Shown here piece by piece: positions 1 to 6,700 of a stretch of 13,328 nt of DNA. The first letter of the stretch is position 1. Each line of letters opens with the position of its first letter. The notes under the pieces were generated by a model. That model worked only from the letters and a program-made list of their open reading frames with translations. It made no database searches and had not been told where the DNA came from. Position numbers and translations under genes: made by a program. Source of the DNA: Limnohabitans sp. Rim8 (GTDB taxonomy: Bacteria; Pseudomonadota; Gammaproteobacteria; Burkholderiales; Burkholderiaceae_C). The stretch covers positions 1 through 13,328 of the forward strand of contig CAMDXR010000047.1 in assembly GCA_945877725.1 (NCBI GenBank), in the 5' to 3' direction.

Positions 1-321
1 GCCACGGGCCTAGAGCTGCTTTGGAGTCTGGCGCTCAAGTGGGGGCAAGATTCAGGCGTGCCTTTGATGCATGTGCTTTCGCGTATCACGGCCGACCCGG
101 CCCGTTTGCTGGGCACAACGCTGCAAACTTTGCAAGGCTCAGTCGGTCATTTGGCGATCGGGGGCGTGGCCGATGTGTGCATCTTGTCCGACCAAGGCCA
201 CTGGCCCGTCAAGCCCGAGGCTTTGCGCAGTCAAGGCAAGAGCACCCCGTTTTCAGGCTACGAGCTGCCCGGCCGCGTGCTGACCACCCTGGTCGGCGGA
301 CATGTGGCTTTTGAAGCGTAA
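1..321 (+). CDS. pyrC: Dihydroorotase, class I, C-terminal fragment (5' end off window)
   Basis: The reading frame is open from base 1 to a TAA at 319-321, giving the last 106 residues of a protein whose start lies left of the window. The segments TGLELLWSLALKWG and SRITADPARLLG match the C-terminal part of class-I dihydroorotases: the GLE helix after the last metal-site region, then the helix before the closing beta strands. The tail has the GKSTPF..Y.L.G.V..T.VGG pattern of amidohydrolase ends. The enzyme cyclises N-carbamoyl-L-aspartate to dihydroorotate in pyrimidine synthesis in the cytoplasm. The zinc ligands and catalytic Asp lie outside the window, so an active PyrC cannot be told from an inactive PyrX-type subunit partnered with aspartate carbamoyltransferase. 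In related bacteria this gene commonly sits downstream of pyrB and next to plsC, which fits the next gene. Confidence 0.85.
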   Translation, partial: ATGLELLWSLALKWGQDSGVPLMHVLSRITADPARLLGTTLQTLQGSVGHLAIGGVADVCILSDQGHWPVKPEALRSQGKSTPFSGYELPGRVLTTLVGGHVAFEA

Positions 322-397
322 GCCCCGAGACTTGAACCCCAAGATCCAAAGCTGAGAGCCAAAACCCAGCCCTGAAACAGAACTTGGCGCCTACCTT

Positions 398-426
398 GTC
401 ATTCCCGACCTGATCGGGAATCCATG
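398..426 (+). repeat. GTCA-headed palindromic repeat (REP-like), single copy
   Basis: GTCA (399-402) runs into a perfect 8-bp inverted repeat: ATTCCCGA (401-408), loop CCTGA (409-413), TCGGGAAT (414-421), followed by CCATG. It shares architecture, loop size and flanking bases with the three copies at 11103-11205 and lies in the short spacer between pyrC and plsC. The ATTCCC-N9-GGGAAT core recalls the dispersed dRS3-type repeats of Neisseria, but that comparison is from memory. It could also act as a weak hairpin in the mRNA. No run of T follows, so it is not a convincing terminator. Confidence 0.7.
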
Positions 427-464
427 ACTCCATTGACCCCATTGACCCCGTTGACCCCATGACC
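422..464 (+). repeat. Short tandem repeat, 8-9 bp units
   Basis: Five head-to-tail units: CCATGACT (422-429), CCATTGACC (430-438), CCATTGACC (439-447), CCGTTGACC (448-456) and CCATGACC (457-464). The first unit overlaps the conserved CCATG end of the palindromic repeat, so the array may have grown by slippage from that end. It ends 35 bases before the plsC start codon and could vary in length between strains. Confidence 0.65.
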
Positions 465-499
465 CCGATCTTCCCCCCACCCCAAACGCGCGTCATCAC

Positions 500-1237
500 A
501 TGAGCACCCTCAAGGCCTTGTGGAAACTGCTGCGTGGTTTGTGGCATGTGCTGGTGGGCATGTGGACGATTTATGTCCGATTTCCCCAATTCAGCCTCGA
601 GCAACGCGATATGCGGGTGCAGGCCTGGGCCCTTCAATTTCTGGCTTTATGGGACATCCACCTCAAGGTCTTGGGTCGGCCTGTACAAAACGGCCCGGCG
701 CTGATGGTGGCCAACCATATTTCATGGCTGGACATCTCCGTCATTCACGCGGCCCGGCATTGCCGGTTCGTCTCTAAATCCGATATTCGCGACTGGCCTT
801 TGCTGGGCACCCTGGCCACGGGGGCCGGTACGCTTTACATCGAACGGACCAGCCGCAAAGACGCGCTGCGCATGGTCAAGGACATGGCCGAGGCCATGAA
901 AAACGGGGATGTGGTGGCAGTTTTTCCGGAGGGCACCACCAGCGATGGCCGTGATTTGCTGCCTTTTCATGCCAATCTGATCCAGTCCGCGATTTTGGCC
1001 GAAGCACCCGTGCAGCCGATGTCATTGAAGTTCATCGATGCCCGCAGCGGCGAGCCCAGTTTTGCGCCTTGCTACATTGGCGACGACACCTTGTTGGGTT
1101 CGATTTGGCGTACCTTGAAGGCCCCCAAAATCATTGCAGTGGTGCATTTTGGCGAGCTGCAGCAGGCTCAAGGACGTGATCGCCGTGCCTGGGCGCATGA
1201 TTTACACCAGTCTGTAGCCCTGTTGCGAGAAGCCTAG
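500..1237 (+). CDS. plsC: 1-acyl-sn-glycerol-3-phosphate acyltransferase (PlsC/lysophospholipid acyltransferase family)
   Basis: A 245-residue protein that moves a fatty acyl chain to position 2 of lysophosphatidic acid, giving phosphatidic acid for membrane phospholipids. The family motifs appear in order: NHISWLD (residues 72-78, H73 and D78 forming the catalytic HX4D), GTLYIERTSR (110-119) and FPEGTTSDG (142-150, glycerol-phosphate binding). APVQPMSLKF (about 169-178) stands for the fourth motif. A hydrophobic stretch near residues 7-28 would hold the enzyme at the inner face of the cytoplasmic membrane. The ATG at 500 has no clear Shine-Dalgarno sequence (the preceding bases are CGCGCGTCATCAC), but it gives the usual length and no better start is visible. 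The family also contains lyso-ornithine-lipid acyltransferases (OlsA), so the exact acceptor is inferred. Confidence 0.87.
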   Translation: MSTLKALWKLLRGLWHVLVGMWTIYVRFPQFSLEQRDMRVQAWALQFLALWDIHLKVLGRPVQNGPALMVANHISWLDISVIHAARHCRFVSKSDIRDWPLLGTLATGAGTLYIERTSRKDALRMVKDMAEAMKNGDVVAVFPEGTTSDGRDLLPFHANLIQSAILAEAPVQPMSLKFIDARSGEPSFAPCYIGDDTLLGSIWRTLKAPKIIAVVHFGELQQAQGRDRRAWAHDLHQSVALLREA

Positions 1238-1250
1238 GCTTGATTGGCTT

Positions 1251-1652
1251 TCAGCAAACGCGCCGGGCGATTTTGTGGATAGGCGACGAGGGGTCGATCG
1301 CCATCCATTCATGCAGCATTCCCTGCCGATGCAAGACTTCACCGGTCAGCATGGGTCCCGTGTGGTAGGTCAGGTGCATGATCATGGCTGTTTTTTTAGA
1401 ACAGTTGAGCTTGATTTGAGAGCGTGCTGAGCGATAGGCTTTACCTTGCGCCGTGCTCTGTGGTTTTTTGTAATCCAGCGCACTCCAAACCGTTCTCACG
1501 CCGTCGTCCTGGGTAATGGATTTGGGATCGACGTAAAAAGTCCCTGACTCATCCAAAGCCACAGGCTCCCACTTGGTGTTGGCTTGCGCCCCAAAGCCGA
1601 GCAAAAATGCCGAGACAAAGGCGCAAAGGGTGACGAATGGACTGGTTTTCAT
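1251..1652 (-). CDS. Surface-adhesin protein E-like secreted protein
   Basis: A 133-residue protein with an N-terminal signal peptide: a Lys at residue 2, a hydrophobic core at about residues 5-21 and a likely cut after AQA at residues 22-24. The mature part follows the surface-adhesin-E (Adhesin_E) pattern: W near the start, FYVDPKSI (39-46), VRTVWSALDYKKPQ (52-65), Y.S..SQ (73-79), a Cys in LNCSKK (C84), G.V......W..I.P.S and a C-terminal Cys (C133). The two cysteines could form a disulfide. The start chosen is the ATG at 1652. The frame stays open upstream to a TTG at 1739, but a 29-residue extension before the signal peptide is unlikely. The gene lies 89 bases after ispB on the same strand and may share its transcript. 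It converges on plsC with 13 bases between stop codons. Real adhesin function is not shown; many family members in environmental bacteria are uncharacterised. Confidence 0.75.
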   Translation of the reverse strand: MKTSPFVTLCAFVSAFLLGFGAQANTKWEPVALDESGTFYVDPKSITQDDGVRTVWSALDYKKPQSTAQGKAYRSARSQIKLNCSKKTAMIMHLTYHTGPMLTGEVLHRQGMLHEWMAIDPSSPIHKIARRVC

Positions 1653-1706
1653 GGGACGAGTCTGATAGATCTCACGAAGCTTGTATGTCGGCATCTCATC
1701 GATGCA

Positions 1707-1728
1707 TTTGAGCCCTGGTGTGCTCAAA
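1707..1728. repeat. Inverted repeat between ispB and the adhesin-E-like gene
   Basis: TTTGAGC (1707-1713) and GCTCAAA (1722-1728) are perfectly complementary 7-base arms with an 8-base loop. In ispB-sense mRNA this would form a hairpin shortly after the ispB stop codon. No U-rich tail follows on the minus strand, so it is more likely a processing or stability element than an intrinsic terminator. It may also be chance. Confidence 0.4.
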
Positions 1729-1741
1729 AGTTTATACAACT

Positions 1742-2725
1742 TCAGGTTCTGCGGTTGAGCAACTGGGAGGCCAGCACCACCATCGCCTGGCGATAGGCAT
1801 TGTCTGGCAACTGCATGGCGGCATCGATGGCGCGCTGGGCCTCATTGGCGGCGGCGTTACGGGTGGCTTCCAGTGCACCGGTTTCGCGCACGATGCTCAC
1901 AATTTCGCTCAAACGATCGACATTGCCAGTCTCGATGGCTTCGCGCACGGTTTGCCTTTGAGCTGCGTTGCCTCGTTGCATGGCCAGAATCAGGGGCAGG
2001 GTGGCTTTGCCTTCGCGCAGGTCATCACCCAGGTTTTTGCCCATTTCGGTCGAGTTGCCGTCGTAGTCCAGCACGTCGTCGATGACTTGAAAAGCCGTGC
2101 CCAAGGCCTGCCCGTAGTCCGCACAGGCGATTTCTATGGCGGAAGGGCTTTCTGCCAAAACCGCGCCCAAGCGTGCACTGGCTTCAAATAACTTGGCAGT
2201 TTTGGAGCGGATGACGCGCAAATAGCCTTCTTCATCGAGCGAGGCATCGTGCATGTTCATCAATTGCAGCACTTCGCCTTCGGCAATCACATTGGTGGCA
2301 TCCGCCAAAATCTGCATCACGCGCATGCTGTTGGCGTCCATCATCATCTGGAAGGCACGGGAATACAAAAAATCACCCACCAGCACACTGGCCGGGTTGC
2401 CAAAGCTTTCGTTGGCAGTGGGTCTGCCGCGGCGAAGGGTGGATTCATCGACCACGTCGTCATGCAGCAGGGTGGCCGTGTGGATAAATTCAACCACCGC
2501 CGCCAAGTTGTATTTTTGGACGCCGGCGTAGCCCAAAGCGCCGCAAGACAGCAACAACAACACCGGACGAAGCCTTTTGCCCCCTGCCGAAATGATGTAA
2601 CGAGCCACTTCTCCCACCAGTGGCACACCGGAATCCAGTCGTTGGGCAATCACCCGATCAACTTCGGCCATATCTGGAGCCACCAACTCTAAGACGGTGG
2701 CGGTGTGGTTTTCGGAGGCTGACAA
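1742..2725 (-). CDS. ispB: Octaprenyl diphosphate synthase (trans-polyprenyl synthase)
   Basis: A 327-residue class-I trans-prenyltransferase that extends farnesyl diphosphate with isopentenyl diphosphate to make the ubiquinone side chain. Visible motifs are GGKRLRP (residues 48-54), the first aspartate-rich motif LLHDDVVDES (86-95; D89, D90, D93), LRRGRPT (97-103), a Lys-Thr pair (K175, T176) and the second aspartate motif QVIDDVLDY (213-221; D216, D217, D220), then K230 and K240. The residues 4-5 places before the first DDxxD are Thr and Ala, not aromatic, which suits a long-chain product. The start is a TTG (complement of 2723-2725), with GGA nine bases upstream. The next ATG (residue 19) would remove conserved N-terminal sequence, so the TTG start is preferred. 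The gene is divergent from rplU, the usual arrangement in betaproteobacteria. Confidence 0.93.
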   Translation of the reverse strand: MSASENHTATVLELVAPDMAEVDRVIAQRLDSGVPLVGEVARYIISAGGKRLRPVLLLLSCGALGYAGVQKYNLAAVVEFIHTATLLHDDVVDESTLRRGRPTANESFGNPASVLVGDFLYSRAFQMMMDANSMRVMQILADATNVIAEGEVLQLMNMHDASLDEEGYLRVIRSKTAKLFEASARLGAVLAESPSAIEIACADYGQALGTAFQVIDDVLDYDGNSTEMGKNLGDDLREGKATLPLILAMQRGNAAQRQTVREAIETGNVDRLSEIVSIVRETGALEATRNAAANEAQRAIDAAMQLPDNAYRQAMVVLASQLLNRRT

Positions 2726-2800
2726 CTTGAAGTATCCGGCAGGTTGACCTGGCAGGGCCGAGGCGGTAAGGGGGAATGAGTTGGGTTCAATATAAATGCC

Positions 2801-2816
2801 GTCTCATTATAGAGAC
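2801..2816 (-). promoter_or_regulatory. Candidate ispB -10 element inside an inverted repeat
   Basis: Read on the minus strand, 2811-2806 is a perfect TATAAT, about 80 bases upstream of the ispB TTG. It is exactly flanked by GTCTC (2801-2805) and GAGAC (2812-2816), a 5-bp inverted repeat with 6-base spacing. No good -35 is visible at 16-18 bases (the bases there read ACTGTG), so the promoter may be weak or activator-dependent. The flanking repeat could be an operator. Confidence 0.4.
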
Positions 2817-2861
2817 AGCGTTCGTTTGCACAGTCCCTAAGAGTAAGCTTAGCCGCCCGGC

Positions 2862-2891
2862 TTGCCTGACCCGGGCCGCCCGTGCTAAAAT
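2862..2891 (+). promoter_or_regulatory. Candidate sigma-70 promoter of rplU-rpmA
   Basis: TTGCCT (2862-2867), an 18-base spacer and TAAAAT (2886-2891) lie upstream of rplU. Transcription would start near 2898, leaving a leader of about 47 bases that ends in the strong ribosome binding site AAAGAGG (2932-2938), 6 bases before the ATG. Confidence 0.5.
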
Positions 2892-2944
2892 CTTGGGTTC
2901 CTTGGGGATTAGCCCTTGGAAACTTCCATTCAAAGAGGTCATTT

Positions 2945-3256
2945 ATGTACGCGGTCATAAAAACCGGTGGCAAACAGTATCGTGTTGTCGCTGGCGAAAA
3001 AATTAAAGTAGAACAGATTGCTGCGGACGTTGGCCAGGAAATCGTGATTGATCAAGTTTTAGCCGTCGGAACCGGCGCTGAACTCAAGATCGGCACGCCC
3101 CTGGTGTCCGGCGCCACAGTCAAAGCCACAGTTTTGGCACATGGCAAGCACGACAAAGTGCACATCTTCAAGATGCGCCGTCGTAAGCACTATCAAAAAC
3201 GTCAGGGTCACCGCCAGCAGTTCACAGAACTGCAAATCGGCGCGATCTCTGCCTGA
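2945..3256 (+). CDS. rplU: 50S ribosomal protein L21 (bL21)
   Basis: A 103-residue protein, the normal length for bL21, which binds 23S rRNA in the large subunit. The N-terminus MYAVIKTGGKQYRV is the family signature. The basic C-terminal segment KMRRRKHYQKRQGHR (residues 76-90) is the conserved rRNA-binding part. The frame is open further upstream from a GTG at 2882, but the ATG at 2945 has the Shine-Dalgarno AAAGAGG six bases before it and gives the canonical N-terminus. The stop codon overlaps the ribosome binding site of rpmA, so the two are co-transcribed and probably translationally coupled. Confidence 0.97.
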   Translation: MYAVIKTGGKQYRVVAGEKIKVEQIAADVGQEIVIDQVLAVGTGAELKIGTPLVSGATVKATVLAHGKHDKVHIFKMRRRKHYQKRQGHRQQFTELQIGAISA

Positions 3257-3268
3257 GGAGAATAGGTC

Positions 3269-3529
3269 ATGGCACAGAAAAAAGGCGGCGGCTCTACGCG
3301 AAACGGTCGTGATTCCAAGCCAAAGATGCTTGGCGTCAAGGCTTTCGGTGGCGAATTGATCAGCGCAGGCTCGATCATTGTTCGTCAACGTGGTACCAAG
3401 TTCCATGCTGGCAACAATGTCGGCATCGGCAAAGACCACACTTTGTTTGCCCTGGTTGACGGCCATGTGTCGTTTTCCACCAAAGGTGAGCTCAGCAAGC
3501 ACATGGTGAACGTGACGCCGGCTGTTTAA
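3269..3529 (+). CDS. rpmA: 50S ribosomal protein L27 (bL27)
   Basis: An 86-residue protein beginning MAQKKGGGSTRNGRDS, the flexible N-terminal tail of bL27 that reaches toward the peptidyl transferase centre. LGVKAFGG and RQRGTKFHAGNNVG follow as expected. There is no N-terminal extension of the kind cleaved in Firmicutes, consistent with a proteobacterium. GAGGAG (3255-3260) lies 8 bases before the ATG and overlaps the rplU stop. A hairpin terminator follows 16 bases after the stop codon. Confidence 0.97.
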   Translation: MAQKKGGGSTRNGRDSKPKMLGVKAFGGELISAGSIIVRQRGTKFHAGNNVGIGKDHTLFALVDGHVSFSTKGELSKHMVNVTPAV

Positions 3530-3545
3530 GCCTGTCTCGCCCATT

Positions 3546-3579
3546 GCGAAGAGGAGCCCCGCAAGCCGGGGCTTTTCGC
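3546..3579 (+). terminator. Hairpin terminator after rpmA
   Basis: AGCCCCG (3555-3561), loop CAAGC, CGGGGCT (3567-3573) form a perfect 7-bp stem followed by TTTT. The outer arms GCGAA (3546-3550) and TTCGC (3575-3579) can extend the stem across a small bulge. The following bases are GCATTTTGG, so the U tract is short and broken. Partial termination between the ribosomal protein genes and obgE is likely. Confidence 0.65.
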
Positions 3580-3633
3580 ATTTTGGTCCGCTTGTATTTT
3601 TGACGGCAGACCCCAAGCTACACTGGAATTCTC

Positions 3634-4752
3634 ATGAAGTTCGTTGACGAAGCCTATATTGATATCTCCGCAGGTGACGGCGGGAACGGCTGCGTCTCGT
3701 TCCGCCATGAAAAGTACAAGGAATTCGGTGGGCCCAACGGGGGCGATGGTGGTCGCGGTGGACATGTGTTCGCGTTTGCTGACATCAATTTGAATACTTT
3801 GGTGGACTACCGTTACTCGCGTCGCCACGATGCCAAGCGGGGCCAACACGGCATGGGGTCCGACATGTTCGGGGCTGCCGGAGACGATGTCATCCTCAAA
3901 ATGCCTGTGGGCACCATCATCACCGACGCTGAAACCGGTGAAGTGCTTTATGAATTGCTGGTGCCTGGCGAAACCATCATGATTGCCAAAGGCGGCGACG
4001 GTGGTTTCGGCAATATGCGCTTCAAAAGCGCCATCAACCGTGCGCCGCGCCAAAAAACACCCGGTTGGCTGGGTGAAAAGAAAGAACTCAAGCTGGAGCT
4101 GAAAGTGCTGGCCGATGTGGGCTTGCTGGGTATGCCCAACGCCGGCAAGTCGACTTTCATTGCCGCCGTCTCCAACGCACGCCCCAAGATTGCCGACTAT
4201 CCCTTCACCACTTTGCACCCCAATCTGGGCGTGGTCCGTGTAGGGCCTGAGCAAAGCTTTGTGGTGGCCGATGTACCGGGCCTGATCGAGGGTGCCTCTG
4301 AAGGTGCGGGTTTAGGTCACCTGTTTTTGCGCCATTTGCAACGCACCCGGTTGTTGCTGCATGTGGTCGACTTTGCCCCGTTTGACGAAAACGTGGATCC
4401 GGTGCAACAGGCCAAGGCCATCGTGGCCGAACTGAAAAAATACGATCCAGGTTTGTACAACAAACCCCGCTGGCTGGTGCTCAACAAACTGGACATGGTG
4501 CCCGCCGAAGAGCGTGAGGCCCGTGTCAAGGACTTCATCAAGCGCATGCGCTACAAGGGTCCGGTTTTCCAGATCTCGGCTTTGACCCGTGAGGGGTGTG
4601 AGCCTCTCATCAAGGAAATCTACAAACACATCAGGGCCCAGCAAATCATTGAGCAAGGTGTTGTGGACATTGATCCCCGTTTCAAAGAGCAAGACAAGCC
4701 CCAGGAGCCAGATGCCGAAGATCCCCGCTTTAAGGCATTGCCCTCCGAGTAA
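3634..4752 (+). CDS. obgE: Obg-family GTPase (CgtA/ObgE), ribosome assembly and stress
   Basis: A 372-residue protein with the two-part Obg layout: a glycine-rich N-terminal Obg fold (residues 1 to about 158, starting MKFVDEAYIDISAGDGGNG) and a GTPase domain. The G motifs are G1 GMPNAGKST (166-174), G3 DVPGLIEGAS (213-222), G4 NKLD (284-287) and G5 SALT (315-318). The C-terminal tail of about 30 residues is acidic and proline-containing, as is usual for the variable end. ObgE binds the large ribosomal subunit and acts in its maturation and in growth-state control. It lies behind rplU-rpmA, a nearly universal arrangement. The ATG at 3634 has GGA six bases upstream. The terminator after rpmA implies either read-through or an own promoter in the 54 bases before the start; I see no well-spaced -35/-10 pair there. 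Confidence 0.96.
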   Translation: MKFVDEAYIDISAGDGGNGCVSFRHEKYKEFGGPNGGDGGRGGHVFAFADINLNTLVDYRYSRRHDAKRGQHGMGSDMFGAAGDDVILKMPVGTIITDAETGEVLYELLVPGETIMIAKGGDGGFGNMRFKSAINRAPRQKTPGWLGEKKELKLELKVLADVGLLGMPNAGKSTFIAAVSNARPKIADYPFTTLHPNLGVVRVGPEQSFVVADVPGLIEGASEGAGLGHLFLRHLQRTRLLLHVVDFAPFDENVDPVQQAKAIVAELKKYDPGLYNKPRWLVLNKLDMVPAEEREARVKDFIKRMRYKGPVFQISALTREGCEPLIKEIYKHIRAQQIIEQGVVDIDPRFKEQDKPQEPDAEDPRFKALPSE

Positions 4753-4809
4753 CCCGGCCCACTGCCCGCCTCTGTGATGGGCTGTCAAAAGCAAAAAATA
4801 CATTCAAAA

Positions 4810-5946
4810 ATGACCACCCCAGCCGTATCCACTGTTTTGCGAGACGCGCGCCGCATCGTTGTCAAAGTGGGCTCCAGCCTGGTGACCAACGAAGGGCGTG
4901 GCCTCGATGAGGGCGCGATTGGCGAATGGTGCCGCCAAATGGCCTTGCTCAGCGCACAGGGCAAAGAGGTCGTCATGGTCTCCAGCGGGGCTATTGCCGA
5001 AGGCATGAAGCGTCTGGGCTGGGCTACCCGCCCAAGCGAAGTGCCTGCCTTGCAAGCGGCGGCGGCTGTGGGGCAGATGGGGCTGGCGCAAATGTACGAA
5101 ACCAAGTTGCGGGAAAACGGCATGGGCAGTGCCCAGGTGCTGCTGACACATGCCGACTTGGCCGACCGCGAGCGCTACCTCAATGCCCGTTCTACCCTGC
5201 TCACTTTGTTGCAACACCGGGTGCTGCCTGTCATCAACGAAAACGACACGGTGGTCAATGACGAGATCAAATTCGGGGACAACGACACCTTGGGCGCTTT
5301 GGTGGCTAACCTGATTGAGGCCGATGTGCTGGTCATCCTGACCGATCAAAAAGGCCTTTACACCGCTGACCCACGCAAAGACCCTGCGGCTACTTTTGTG
5401 CACGAAGCCTTTGCGGGAGACCCAGCACTCGAGGCCATGGCGGGCGGAGCGGGTTCCAGTATTGGGCGGGGCGGCATGATCACCAAAATTTTGGCGGCCA
5501 AAAGGGCGGCAGGTTCTGGTGCTTCCACGGTGATTGCTTGGGGCCGAGAGCCCGATGCCCTGCTGCGTTTGTTTCAGGGTGACAACATGGGCACCTTTCT
5601 GGTCGCCCAAACCGCTAAACAACAAGCCCGCAAGCAATGGATGGCTGACCACCTGCAACTGCGTGGCTCGGTCACGGTGGATGCGGGGGCTGCCCACAAA
5701 GTGCTGACTGAAGGCAAGAGCCTGCTGCCCATCGGCATGAATGGTGTGACAGGTGATTTTGTGCGCGGTGATGTGATTGCCATTCGGGACCAGCAGGGCT
5801 TGGAAATCGCCCGTGGACTGGCCAATTACGCCAGTGCCGAGGCGAGGTTGCTGTGCCGCAAACCCTCACACGAATATGAGGCCTTGCTGGGCTACACCGC
5901 CGAGCCCGAGATGGTGCACCGCGACAACATGATCCTCACCCGCTGA
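4810..5946 (+). CDS. proB: Glutamate 5-kinase
   Basis: A 378-residue enzyme that phosphorylates L-glutamate at the gamma-carboxyl, the first and feedback-inhibited step of proline synthesis in the cytoplasm. An amino-acid-kinase domain fills about residues 12-265: VVKVGSSLVTN with K19, SSGAIAEG (58-65), NENDTV (143-148), DND (157-159) and LTDQKGLYTADPR (177-189). A PUA domain follows from about residue 285 to the end (RGSVTVDAGA, NGVTGDFVRGDV). The frame is open back to GTG 4774 and ATG 4777, but the ATG at 4810 gives the family N-terminus just before VLRDARRIVVKVG. No candidate has a clear Shine-Dalgarno; the leader before 4810 is A-rich. The gene follows obgE by 57 bases on the same strand and converges on rppH. 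No proA is in the window. Confidence 0.95.
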   Translation: MTTPAVSTVLRDARRIVVKVGSSLVTNEGRGLDEGAIGEWCRQMALLSAQGKEVVMVSSGAIAEGMKRLGWATRPSEVPALQAAAAVGQMGLAQMYETKLRENGMGSAQVLLTHADLADRERYLNARSTLLTLLQHRVLPVINENDTVVNDEIKFGDNDTLGALVANLIEADVLVILTDQKGLYTADPRKDPAATFVHEAFAGDPALEAMAGGAGSSIGRGGMITKILAAKRAAGSGASTVIAWGREPDALLRLFQGDNMGTFLVAQTAKQQARKQWMADHLQLRGSVTVDAGAAHKVLTEGKSLLPIGMNGVTGDFVRGDVIAIRDQQGLEIARGLANYASAEARLLCRKPSHEYEALLGYTAEPEMVHRDNMILTR

Positions 5947-5983
5947 AAAATGGCTGAGTGATCGGCAGGCTTCGCCGGACGGA

Positions 5984-6601
5984 TCAGCCTTGAGGGTTCG
6001 GGTCGAAACTGGCCCCTGGCGGCAACTCTATGTGCAACGGGACCTGCATGTCGATGGGGCCACTTTCCAAGTCTGAGCCATCGCGAGTGCCTCGGGAACC
6101 GCCACGTAAATAGCGGTTTTGACGCTCATTGCGCGGTAAAAAACGAGCCAGCTCGGTGAGCGCCATTTCGTAGACGCCGCGCTTGAACTCCACCACCACA
6201 TCCAGCGGCACCCAATAATCGTTCCAACGCCAAGCGTCAAATTCGGGGTGGTCTGTGGCGCGCAGGTTCAAATTGTGGTCGTGAGTGACCAATTGAAGTA
6301 AGTACCAGATTTGTTTCTGGCCTTTATAGAAGCCGCGAGCATCCCTACGGATGAAGCGGTCCGGCACCTCATAGCGCAACCAGTCACGGGTTCGGGCAAC
6401 GATGCGCACATGCTCCGGTTGGAGCCCCACTTCTTCGTGCAATTCGCGGAACATGGCTTGTTCAGGACTTTCACCCCGATCGATGCCACCTTGCGGAAAC
6501 TGCCAACTGTGGGTCCGAATGCGCTTGCCCCAGAAAACCTGGTTTTTCTGGTTGAGCAGAATGATGCCGACGTTCGGCCTAAAGCCTTCACGGTCAAGCA
6601 T
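5984..6601 (-). CDS. rppH: RNA pyrophosphohydrolase (Nudix)
   Basis: A 205-residue Nudix hydrolase that strips pyrophosphate from the 5' end of mRNA and so starts RNase E-dependent decay. It begins MLDREGFRPNVGIIL, the RppH signature. The Nudix box runs from G38 to about residue 60, with E44, R52, E53, E56, E57 and G59 in place. WQFPQGG (33-39) and the RDWLRYEVPDR region support RppH rather than another Nudix member. The ATG at 6601 is chosen over the TTG at 6613 because GAGG lies six bases upstream. The protein exceeds the roughly 176 residues of the E. coli enzyme by a C-terminal tail of about 45 residues rich in Gly, Arg and Pro, which I recall as common in this family of bacteria. The gene is divergent from proS (99 bases apart). 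Confidence 0.94.
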   Translation of the reverse strand: MLDREGFRPNVGIILLNQKNQVFWGKRIRTHSWQFPQGGIDRGESPEQAMFRELHEEVGLQPEHVRIVARTRDWLRYEVPDRFIRRDARGFYKGQKQIWYLLQLVTHDHNLNLRATDHPEFDAWRWNDYWVPLDVVVEFKRGVYEMALTELARFLPRNERQNRYLRGGSRGTRDGSDLESGPIDMQVPLHIELPPGASFDPNPQG

Positions 6602-6700
6602 AATCAACCTCAAATTTTAAAATTGGTTCCATTATGCACGGCGCAACGTCGCTGGCTCTTGGATGTTTCCCTGATACCCCTGACGAGTTAGCCTGCCGCG

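Noticed and set aside
1230..1241. Palindrome AAGCCTAGGCTT across the plsC stop as a terminator
   Set aside because: It is a perfect palindrome, but a hairpin would have at most a 4-bp stem with a 4-base loop and no T tract follows.
3592..3624. Possible obgE promoter (TTGACG with TACACT)
   Set aside because: The spacing between the two hexamers is only 13 bases, too short for sigma-70, and other pairings are poor.
3526..4254. 242-codon antisense frame over obgE
   Set aside because: All GTPase motifs lie in the plus-strand frame. The antisense product resembles nothing and starts without a ribosome binding site that I can support.
5947..5983. Possible bidirectional terminator between proB and rppH
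   Set aside because: Only a weak CGGC/GCCG pairing around CAGGCTTC is visible, without T tracts on either side.
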